From Zantedeschia hybrid cultivar (lineage: Eukaryota; Streptophyta; Magnoliopsida; Alismatales; Araceae): a stretch of 64,000 nt of DNA. A program made the position numbers and the translations under genes. The stretch's first letter is position 1. Each line of letters begins with the position of its first letter. The stretch spans positions 33,174,379 through 33,238,378 of the forward strand of contig JARZZO010000003.1 of NCBI GenBank assembly GCA_030544215.1, written 5' to 3'. Of the stretch, positions 45,559 to 57,500 are shown piece after piece. The notes beneath the pieces were generated by a model. That model searched no databases and had not been told where the DNA came from. It worked only from the letters and a program-made list of their open reading frames with translations.

Positions 45559-48500
45559 ATGGCCGCCCCCGCCGTCACCCTCGGCGTCACCGTCCTCCTT
45601 CTCCTCCTCCTTTCTGAAGACGGTAAGCGCCCGAGACGGGCCGCGTCGCCGTGGCCATGGCAGTTTCTTGGCTCCCAGGGTTTGGGATTCTTCTTCTTCT
45701 TCTTCTTCTGCTGCTGCTGCTGCCGCGGCTGTGTCTTACTAACTTCTTCTTCTTCTTCTTCTTCTGGTCATGATGGTGACAATGGTGGTGGTTGTCAGCA
45801 GCAGCGGCTGGCCAGTCCACTGCGCTGCCGTCCGATGGGCGCCTTATGCTCGAGGGCGGCTACACCGTCTCCACCCTGCTCGACGGCAACAAGCTCGGCT
45901 CCCCGCTCCATCCCTACGCCCTCTTCCCTCTCCCGGACCGCTCTCCGCGCCGCCACGATCGACGCCGCCTCCTCCTCCTCGACGCAGCCGGCTCCGCCTT
46001 CTACACGCTCTCGCTTCCCGTCTCCCAAGGTCTCGGCGACAACAGCAACGTGTTCTACTTCTTCCTCGCGCAGGTGTTCTTCTTCCACTTTCGAGCTTCT
46101 AAGGTTGTGTGTATGTGTATGTTTCTGTGGTGGTGGCCGTGCAGGAAGTGAGATCAAGAGGCTAGCCGGGAATGGAGTCGGCGGGTTCTCCGACGGGGAT
46201 GCGACCACCGCGATGTTCAGAAACCCTAGGAGCTTTGCGGTGGATTCCAGGGGCAACGTGTATGTGGCTGATCGCGGCAACTTTGCCATTCGGAAGATCA
46301 CTGCTGCTTCTGGTAAATAATCCCATTCTGACATCTATGTGTTGCTTTGGTTTCTCGGGCTTGGGGGTATCGATGTGTTCTAGTTGTTCCTAACCAGGAG
46401 GTTCCCTTTAATCATTATGAGAAATGGATCATAAATGGATGAACATGCGGAGGTCTTGTTTGTCGTGTTCTCCCAAAAAGTTAAAATCTTTTCCCCATGG
46501 ATGATTTTACAGAATGTAAATTTGTGATAAGAAGCATGGGAAAGAACAATTTCTTTCTTTTCCTCCTGTGAAGGAAGGAGGAACATGCTATCCAGTGAGG
46601 GAAAAAAAAAAGCCATGATGGTGTTCTTGTAATTCGTTGATTTAGCATTCTGACTACAAAGGTGCTGCTTCTTCCATTGGCGCTGTAATTAGGTATGACC
46701 ACCACGATTGCTGGAGGCTACTCGCAAGACAAGACAGGCCATATCGATGGACCCGCTCAAAATGCGACATTTTCAAATGACTTTGATCTGGTGTTTGTTC
46801 CAGAAATATGTGCTCTGTTGGTTTCTGATCGAGGGAACAGGTTGATCCGTCAGATAAACCTGAAGCCAGATGACTGTGGGAATGAATCCCATTCTGGTAT
46901 GCATCCAGAGAAGTGTGGATTTCTTAAATATCATTTATAAATATCCATTGCACTTGTCGTACTGCTGTTACTTTAAGCAAATAATACTCATTGAGGCTTT
47001 TCTTGTTTCCCAAGCAGATGATACTCATCAACAGCTTGTTTACATTGGTTTCCACATATTTCCTGTATTCATGACAGTTGTTGACATATTTCTATCTCAG
47101 AATTCATGTTCAGCATTGCTAAAATTGATGTTTCTTTTGTGTAATGTATCCATAAGTCCCATAGTTGTCAATTATGTCGTGCTCCTTGTCTCGTTTTCCT
47201 ATTGGGATGGGACGTCCTGGGTTCAGGACGACTCCAGTGTTTCGTCCCCGATTTTTTTCCATATATATTCTAACAAATATAAAACATATGTATACAGTAA
47301 ATAATATAAAAAATAAATACATAAACATATAAATAAGACAAATAATGCAATAAAGGCATTTATGATGGATTTATGGGTTTATGAAGAGTATAATCAAATG
47401 AGCATCTCAAAATAAGTTTACAAGAAACTTAAATGGTTAGAAAAATATTAGGTTAAAATACAAATTCTGGTTGGTATAGGCCGCGACGGGTTGGAATAGA
47501 TAGGGACAAGCGAGGATGGGCCGAGACAAAGTGGGACAGCTATTGGGACATACAAGAAATTGTCCTGTCCCATTTTCTCACTGAGACATGATGTTTTGAC
47601 TAGAACAGGATAAGATTGACTACTTTGATAAGTCCTTGTTGACAGTCATTTTTATCCGACCAATTTGTTTTGGATTTTTATTTTGTTGACTGGATTCATG
47701 ATTGTCCGTCATCGGAATGTTTGATTATTATATGTTGACTCGCCTATAGAAAAGGTTATCTGGATTCTTTGAATTCGGACTCTTTTCGCCGTCTGTAGAC
47801 TGACGTTAATTACATCCTGCTGCGACAGGAAAACCCTTTGATTTCTTTGCCTTGCTGCTGTTATAGACAGGGACAAGTGAGGATGGGCCGAGACAAAGTG
47901 GGACAACTATTGGGACATACAAGAAATTGTCCTGTCCCATTTTCTCACTGAGACATGATGTTTTGACTAGAACATGATAAGATTGACTACTTTGATAAGT
48001 CCTTGTTGACAGTCATTTTTTATCCGACCAATTTGTTTTGGATTTTTATTTTGTTGACTGGATTCATGATTGTCCGTCATCGGAATGTTTGATTATTATA
48101 TGTTGACTCGCCTATAGAAAAGGTTATCTGGATTCTTTGAATTCGGACTCTTTTCGCCGTCTGTAGACTGACGTTAATTACATCCTGCTGCGACAGGAAA
48201 ACCCTTTGATTTCTTTGCCTTGCTGCTGTTATGCAGTACAATTTTCTCTCGCTTTTGTTTTATTCCTCGCATTATTAAAAAGATCGACATTGGTCCTGAT
48301 ATTATATCGTAGAGACATCATTTAGAAAGTATAGTGTGACGTACTTTGTAGGTCCCACCAATCCCCTGCATTATAAGAAGATACTATTCAAAATACTATT
48401 CACATGTACTATTCATCGGCATTATTCATTGGCACTATTCATTGACACTATTCATTTGCCCAATACGGGCCTTGGCTCTAGTCGGGTCTGTCTCAGAGCA

Positions 48501-51500
48501 TTTGACCATATTTGGATATGATTTGACTCATTTGTTTAATAAAAAGATATGTGACACGCTTGTTGAGGTGCACTATTCACATGCGATTCAGCTCCACCGA
48601 ACCTTCATTAGGGACTGTACCTCGTTGGTATACTTCATTTGTTCATTTGGATGAGATCATATGTTGTGCACTAGTCATCCCCTGGTAACGACTGTCCCAG
48701 GTGGGTCCTACAGGTAGGCAACATTATGAGATAACATTGCATTTGAAGGAATCAACATATTGACTTTGATTGGCACAGCCACGCATAGTGTACTTCCGGG
48801 TGCATTGTTCACCATAGCGACAACTGTTTGGGACGAGTCCCATAAATGGACAGTGTCGGGCATTAACACGAAGTCACGTTTGATGCAACTCATTTTGACT
48901 TGTGCCTCTGTCTCTAGTGCACATGACAGAGGGCACTATTCATGCCCCAGCGACGACTGTCCCGGGCGGATCCCACAGACAGATATGAGTGCAAGGTGAT
49001 ATGCTGATGTGATACTATTTATGACGATGTCGCACTATTCATTGCAACGACAATACTATTCATGGTGGCGACGCACTATTCATGGCGACGACGCACTATT
49101 CATGGCGACGACAGTGCACTATTCATGGTGGTGGTGATGCACTAGTCATGGCAGCGGTAGCGCACTATTCACGGTGGCGGTGGCGCACTAGTCATGACGG
49201 CAGCAACACACTATTTATGGTGGCGGTGGTGCACTATTTATGGCGGTGACACTATTCACGATAGTGGCGCACTATTCAAAGTGGTACCACACTATTCATG
49301 GCGGTAGCGCACTTGACGATGGCACTTGAAATGACATCGCCGGCACTTGGTGACGTGTTTTGAGCATGATTTGAAAATGGTGCCACGTTGTCGGCACTTG
49401 GCAGCGTAGTTTGAAGATGGCGCTGTATTGCTGGCACTTAGCGGCATGGTTTGAAGAAGGTGTTACGCCCCCGCACTTGGCGGCGTGGTTTGAAGATGGC
49501 GCTATCGGCACTTGGAGGCAGGGGTTTTACTGATGTCGCCAACGCTTAGAGGCGGGGCTCTCCACGACGTCACCAAGGCTTAGAGGCATGGATTATGATG
49601 GGGCCGCTAAGTCTTAGAGGCAGGGGTAACAACTTTATGACATCTTGTATAAAATAATTCTCAAGGCTTGCCAAAATATTGTTCATATACGATGTCGGGC
49701 CGAGAGGCATTGTCTTGACTTAACAGCTCGCCATCGCCGTGTTGATACAACCATAGGACAATGGGGTTTCAATTTGACTCTATAGCTCGCCATCGCCGCA
49801 TTGAGGCGACGATGGGCCAATGAGACTCTAGTTGCGTTCGACAACTCATTATCACTATGTCAAGACAGCAATGAGCTGACGAGGCATTGGTCTACTCAAC
49901 AGCTTGCCGTTATCACATTTAGGCAGCAACAAGCCGACGGAGTTGTAATGACACTCGACAGCTTGCCGTTGCGCATTGAAGCGACAACGGGGCGAAGAGG
50001 CTTCGATATCACTCGATAGTTCGCCGTTGCGCATCAAAGCGACAACGGGTCACAGGGCTTCAACATCACTCGACAGCTTGCCGTTGCGCGTGGAAGTGGC
50101 AACGGGCCGATGAGGCTTCGGTATCACTCGACAGCTCGCTGTTGTGCACTGAGACGGCAACGGGTTGACGAGCTTCGACAATTGGAACTTAAGTTATTGA
50201 CATTAGGCAGCATGGTTTCAAGTCACACTGCCAAGGCTTGGCGGTGTGGCTAATGATCATGGCCACGCCGCTAAGGCTTGGCGACGTGGTTAGTGATCAT
50301 AGCCATGCTGCCAAGGCTTGGCGGTGTGGTTAGGAACCATGCCGCCTATGCCTGGGCGGCATGGTTTTACCTTGAGTAGGGAAGGCAAGGGCTTTTCTTC
50401 ACTTCTTATTCACCAACCATCAACTCTATACAAGGCAGGGGTGGGGTATTTGTAGAGATCTTGGTCCAATGAGAGGCCGCCAAGTGACGGCTTATAACTG
50501 GTTCTTGGAGGCGGGCCATGCTTGGGTGGCGAAGCTCCATTGGTCCAAGCCTTCCTCCCGCTCGATTGGTCCACTTGGCGATGACGGGGAACGAGGTGGC
50601 GATGACATGGCGGTGATGACGAGTTGATGGAGATTCACATGGCATCTCTCCATTGGACCATGTAGGCATGTGTGGGGGCCCACATGGATTCAAGAAAAAT
50701 CATTTTTTTATAGGCTGAAGCCCGGGGGCACGCCGCCATGGGCGGGCGGCATGCTCGGGGGCAGCAGCCCCTTCACGGGGCTCTGCTGCCTACAAGGGGC
50801 GCTCTATCGCCCCCTATGGGTGGCAAGCCTTTTTGGGCCGCCGCTGGGCAGCAGTGAAGGGGGGTATTTGTTTGGTTCCTAAATTTTGTGATTTTGGGGG
50901 TTTTTCGGATTTCTTTTTTATTTTTGAGGGGAGCTGGGTACTATTTCTGCGACAATGCACTGTTCACGGCACTGTTCATACCATTTTTACTGTAGCACTA
51001 CTGTAACACTTATTTTTTTTTTTATAGCAAAAGACCATTGTACCCTCCCATTCCTTTTGTAAGTTGAGGGGCATGTAGGTCTTTATATTTTTTGGTGACG
51101 ATTTTCTCTCTAGCAGTAGAGTAGGGCTTTCTATAATAGTAGAGAGATTGGGATAGACCTAAATTTTATGAGGGATTAATTGCACGAATGGAAAATCATT
51201 GCACGAAGGAGAGGTGGGCCTAAACTTTTTGATAGATCAGTTTAACAAAAACAAGAGAATGAAAAGGCTTCATAGAAGATATGAATAAGTATCGTGCAAT
51301 TTCCTATAATGATGTTGTTCATGTGAAAATATAGGTAAAACAGCAATAGTCTGGCATGCACCATAGGTTCCTAAAGGTAGATTGTACAAAATCGTTGGAT
51401 AGGTCACCTACTGTGATGAACAGGATGTTGAATATGAAGAGAGGGTGTGGAGGAAATCAAGTGCTAAGAAGAAGGCTTCTGTGCGGTCCTCTCCCTCTAC

Positions 51501-54500
51501 CACTTTTCTTTTTGATGGGATTGATCAATTCCAATGACATACTGCTCCTCCTATCCTCTTCTAGTAAAAGATGTGAATGTCTTGCTAATAGACATTCCAA
51601 GTGCCCTCTAATCATCATGTTAAGTTGGAAAACATGTGCATCCACATGCTATAGAGGAAGTACAAGGTGATGATCTTGGTAAAAAGGAGGGAGTCACTCA
51701 GCCTGCTGGTGTCCTTGCATGGACCTGAGTGCCCAAGACAAGGGGCCTGTATTGGAGACAGGACTCTAGCAATCATGACAATCTGATCCTCTCAGAGAAC
51801 AGAAGTAGTTGGAGAATTCCAGTGACAATATCTCATTCCACACCATGTCGCCATTAGGGTGCAAAATGATCAGATTTGGATAGGATCCAACCCACACCCG
51901 ATGAGACCTGGATCCGTATTATTGGACTTTGGATTTGGATTCGAATGACTTCAAACTGTATCTAGTGTGTGGTGGGGGTCTGATGAGCAAGAATGGATCA
52001 CAAATTAGGGGGAGCGGGAGGGCATGGAAGAGGCAGAATATGGCCAAAGTGGAGGACTATGGAGAGGATGGAGCGGCAGGGTGTGCCATCGTTGGTGAGG
52101 GTGAGGTACGACAACAACGGTAGGATAGATGTGCAGTGCCCATTCAATGCACTTAGTACTGAGGAGTCCCACCTCCAAGAAGAGATAGCAGCCTTCCTAG
52201 CCACCAAGCTCCAACCGTTGTGCATGCTCGCTGCCTAACACCAACTCCCCTGCTCTAAGTGTCCACGTCTCCCCCAACCTCCAGCTCCCCCTCGACTTCA
52301 GCTCCCACCTCTACAACTAGCTGCACCATAGACTCGTAGAGGAATACGAGGGTGAGCTGGGCGAAGGCTTGGCAAGCAGCTGGATGTGTCCGTCATCAGC
52401 ATCGGAGGGGATCCGTGTGGCCAGGTATAGCTAGGAGATTTTGGGTTTGGGATGGGTAAGACAAGGTCCTTAATCAAAGAATGAAATGGGCTCTCTGGGG
52501 CTGTAGTATCATCCTGCTTCCGGTGATCGGAAGCACCCGATGCTATTCCAGCACCGGCGCTGTGCTGCTAGGGCAGTTCCTCTGGGGCCAGATGGAGAAG
52601 GCCATGCCCACCACCACTGCAACTGCCAGCATCTCTGGCACCACGGCCGCTGTCCTGCAGGGAGGCGAGTAGGTCCTTCCATTTCTTAATTTGCAGTTGT
52701 GGCCGGCCAAAATGGAGACGATGCGGCAACATGGGAAGCAATACCTGCGGCAACGGTTGGTCATTAGAGATGTGGTGGTGGGACTACGACAACGGATTTA
52801 GGGATAGAAAATTGGAGATCCGATGGAGGTCCGTATATGAAAACATGGGCATCTGTCAGATCCAGATTCCATAATATGAGTATTTGGGAAGAACCACGTC
52901 CAACTAAAACAAATCTGGTTGGATCATATCTGGGTTAATCTAACCCGATGTACTCTCCTAGTCACCATCACCCTCCCTCATCCCCACCCACCCTACCACC
53001 CAGTCCCTTTAATTGATATGGAGGGTCTCTATCTTTAGTGTGTGCATGCATGCACATGTGTGCATGAGGTCCCCTTATTTCTGTGGATGAGGCCATCTCT
53101 CTTTTGGGGATGGATTTGTTCAGGCTGGCATCGAGAGAGGGAAAGGAGGGAGCAAGGGCCCACTAGAAGTAGGAGATAGTTCTCTATAAGGACATAAAAG
53201 CGATTTCACTCAATCTCGAATATCCTTTTTGGTAACTATGAAGGATATAATCATAGTTTTAGGCTGCATTCGTTTAGGATTGGAGGTCCTTTCTATCCAT
53301 TTTGGAAAGCGCAATAATAAATGTGTCAGAGCCTATCGGATTCCAGCATCAGCGTAGGGATAGAAACTTGTTTGTTTGTTAGCGCTAGTGGGGAGGGGAT
53401 TATAAAACTAGGATAATGACTCAAAGCCCGGTGCTGGGATTTGTTAGGTAACACTTTTTGCAGGTAAAGTGTGTAATTTTGACAAAACATAGGTGGGAGG
53501 TGTATTGCCGGCCTTGGATTCTCCTACCATCCTAATTTTTTTGGATAGTGGGAGCATCGACACGGGAGTCTGCTTGTGTCTAACGGTTGGAATTGGGATT
53601 TTCAAAATCTCTTGTTAATTGAGCCATTTGTTTCCACTATAAGTCTTATCTTTGATTCCCACAAAATTTTGCTCTCTTGAAATTGGTGAAATATAGTAAA
53701 CAAATGCGGCCTTAGTCAATTTCAGTGGTAATAAGACAACTCATTGATTTGAAGGGTATAGAACAAATACATAAGATGTTAGGGCTATGTAAGCCAACCC
53801 CTTGAGGTTTTACTTAAACTAGGGGTATATATGGAATGTTCTTTTATGGAGATGGTGCTATGCTTTGTCATCTTTAGACACGTGCATGCTCTTCTCTTTC
53901 GCTATTTGCGTCTTACCCTTCTTATCAATAGATGAAACATCGGACATAATTGATGGCTTCATCAACTCCCTACTGATGCTCTATGATCTTTAATCTCAAG
54001 GTTATGATTGCATCAAGTATGGCCGGATGTCTATTCAAACTTTTTAGCATTATCTTTGTTATAATATCTTTCAACATCTGTCCTCATCGCATTCCTTGTC
54101 TCTTTGGGGCATAGTTCACAAGTCTCCACACTGCTTATAAACATGGATGGCAGTACCGGCCGATACTGGTATGTACCGGCCGGTACGTACCGGTATCGGC
54201 CGGGACGTACCGGTATCGGCCGGTACCGGTACCCGATACAGGTAAAGGGTATCGGCCGATACCGGCCGATACTGGGCCGGTACCGGCCGGTACGTACTGG
54301 TATCGGTACCCACCGATACGGGTACCGGTACTGCCATCCCTGCCTATAAAAGAGCAGTCCAATGCCATAAGGGCCCCTCCACGGCAGGGTTTGGGGAAGA
54401 TCAATTTTATGCAGCTTGTTTAAGGCAAAAATAAGGAGCTTTGGTTAGTCTCTCATCAGTTGTATGAGAAGGCAATCATGTGCTTGCAAAGAGGGTCCCT

Positions 54501-57500
54501 ACCATCCTCTTGACAAGGGCCCTTTTCCTATAAAAGGATAAAACCATGAGAGCTTCAAGATCAAAGTAGACAATGCCTTGATAGGAGGTCATACATAAAA
54601 AAAAAAAGCAACACAGCCTGCCTTACCCTTTTTCTTTACAAAGAGTCTATGTTTAGTTTTGAACCTGTGATTGCAAGTTCACGGTAAAGCAACCTTACCA
54701 TTGCACCAAGGCTTTCCCTCGACTCTTCACACTGCCGCTCAAACCTCCTGAAATCAGTCGTGTTTAACCCTTCCACTTTTATTGTCACATAAGAAAATCA
54801 TTAGGTTTCAACCAATATCTTCCTCACCTGGCTTGATCCTACAAAAGATGGCATGCAAACGGCATTTCACAGCTTCAATTGTTTGGTAATTATAGTTGTT
54901 AAGACGCTAAGGCGACTCAAGGTGTACATGGGGTCTCCAAGCACCTAAGCACTTTGGCGCCTGTCTAAATGGAGTCTTGGCACCTTCATGGTCAGGTGAC
55001 AGGAGGGGGGGGAGAGAGACACTATAGACAGGGAGGTATACACCTGAAGGTAGAAGAGAGGATAGGGACATAGGAAATTGTGGAAGGTGTGAGGATGAAA
55101 AGAGAGACTCAATCTCTCCTATCCGTTGTACTTGCCAGACGGACGATGCTTAGTCATCTCGCTCTTGGTAGGCGGTCGTTGAAGAAGATGCTAATGGTCG
55201 TAAGGAGTTCCAAGTTTGCCAACATTGTGGGACCCATTGCCTCATCATGACCATCGTCGCAAAAGGAGGATCTTGTGGTTTATGTAGGAATGCGTCATTG
55301 TTGATGCACTGGATTGGTTCGCCAAGGATGGGCCGAGCCCGAAGACAACAAGGAAGATGAAATGATGAGGAAGATGAGTGAAGGGGTATCGAGAACTAGG
55401 ACCCAGTCATTCCAAAACTTCATTTATATTAGGTTGGGTCATAATGGACCCAATTTGATCAACCCATGAACTGGACTAGGCATTGCCTTGGAGTGCCTAA
55501 GCAATGCCTAGATCTACGTTTCAAGGCCTATGAAGTGTTCAACCACCTCTGCCTTGAAAAAAAAAAGGGTCTTTTCACCTAGGCAGTGCTTAGGCGGATG
55601 CCTTGACAACTATGTTAGTAAACCAAATGGTCTATAATCAACATTTCAAGTAAATAAATATTGAAAGAGATTGAAATAAAATGAAATGAAATTTGAATTG
55701 GAAGTTGTCAAAAGACCCAAATGCAATTTTTGGGATGCAAGGATGCCTAATTCTAAGCCAAATTTTCAATTAGACCTAATTTCGTAAATGTCCTGAGTTT
55801 GAAGCTCCAATGAGGGCCATTTTGGTACTTTTGCTCCAATTGATGCAATTTTATCCAAATATGTTAAGCAAATTTAATTGCATGTTAGAGTTCCAGATTT
55901 GAAGTCAGTTAGGCTCAATGTGTCTTGTTAACCAGAGACCCAAGGTTGAAAGATCCAAGTAGGCTGAATTTAATTCAATTTTAGGCAAAGCCCCAAACTG
56001 AAAGCTCTAATTAGTACCAAATTTTGTGCATTTGAAAATTAAGTTCAAGTACCGTCCAATTACATGCAACGTCCAGTTTTACCTCAGTTGCACTCAAGTT
56101 CTACTAATTTAATCTGGGGTGTGCTTCCTGGTTCGGTGCATTTACCCAACCAATGAGCCATCTTAGAAACACACAATTCAATATCTGCATAACTAGAAAA
56201 AATGTAATGCCTGCTGTTAGGGGAGCAAAACGGGTCAGATAGATCCGAATTAGACCTGACCAAATTACTTTTACTCGGATTTGGACCCTCTCAAATACCC
56301 GATGTTGGACAATGGGGTGCCGATGGGCACCTCCGTCGGATCTCCCTATCACCTCCGAATATCCACATCTCTCTCTATCTCTGGAAACCTAGCCAGCAGC
56401 AGTAGTGGCCTGGCGCGATCCTGCTGCCAAAGAGGATGCCGACACCGATTAATGGTCGGAGATGGCCTCCGCCCTCGTGAATGACGTCGGCCTCGTGGCG
56501 GCGGAGGGCTTCCTTGACCTTACCTCCTCCTCCTCCACTGCCACCGGCATCTTCTACAGCTGGCTTGGCCTTCGGATCTCCTTCAGCTGTGACTTCTCTG
56601 ACAATGACAATGATTCTGATCTCCCCACTGCCGCTCACGACCCTCCGGGTAAACTGCAGGCTATGGTGGCAACGGCATCGACGCCCTCGGTGCCCCCACC
56701 TCTGGAGGGGGATCTCGGTGGTTCTCCAGGCAGGGACCTTGCAGTGGACTTCAAGTTCCTCCGGTTGGGCGATCGGGCCACAATGTTTCCCGCCGACGAC
56801 CTATTCTCTGATGGGAAGCTCGTCCCGCTGCTGTAGGTAGCCGCCGTGGGGCCCTATGCCTGGACGCAGGAGCTACAGGCATAGGAGGTCTTCAGATCCA
56901 ACCCTGTGCGGCGTTCTCCCCAGGGCACCGAGGTGCTCTAGCTAGTGGAGTGAGCTGCTGGGGCTAAAGAGGGTGGTGTAGAACGGTGCTGCGGCCAACA
57001 AGCTGGATGTCCAGGGATTGTCAACATCGTTGTCCTCGGTGGTGGTAGGTGGTTTGAGGAGTCCCTCTGCGAGATCACTGACGGGTTTCCTCTACAAGAG
57101 CTGGAGATCTTGCTTGATAGACTCGTCTCTACACCTGACTCTCCTCCGTGACTCCGGGTTCGAGGCTGTCTTCGTCTGATCCCGCTTGTCCCTCTCGTCG
57201 TCCTCCTCCGGTGCCAACTATGACAACCTTCCCCTCCTCTTGCTCGACTCGGACAAACCCAGCCACATCTCCATCTCGATCGCCCGCAACCAGTTGAGGG
57301 TTCGGCTCGCCCCCAAGCCGATCTCTAGCTCCTCCCTTGCCTCCCTTCACATATCACCATTCTACACCTATGATATCCGGCGAGTGTGTCGGCGGAGTTG
57401 CCGTGGATGAATGCATCTAGAAAGTGGTGTTCCACGGCTTGGAGCAGAGCTCAAGCACCACCAGCACCATCAGTGGAGGGGAGAGGCAGAGGCTCATTCG

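Noticed and set aside
45559..46320. A continuous 253-codon ORF from the NHL start
   Set aside because: It reads through intron 1 and out of the conserved frame. Splicing at 45622 and 45798 gives the peptide known from NHL proteins.
52481..52672. ORF considered as an aspartic-protease or membrane-protein fragment
   Set aside because: No motif could be matched; it lies inside a hAT-like element and may be captured sequence of unknown source.
54104..54404. Three ORFs rich in Tyr/Arg/Gly on both strands
   Set aside because: They follow the TACCGG palindrome in different frames.
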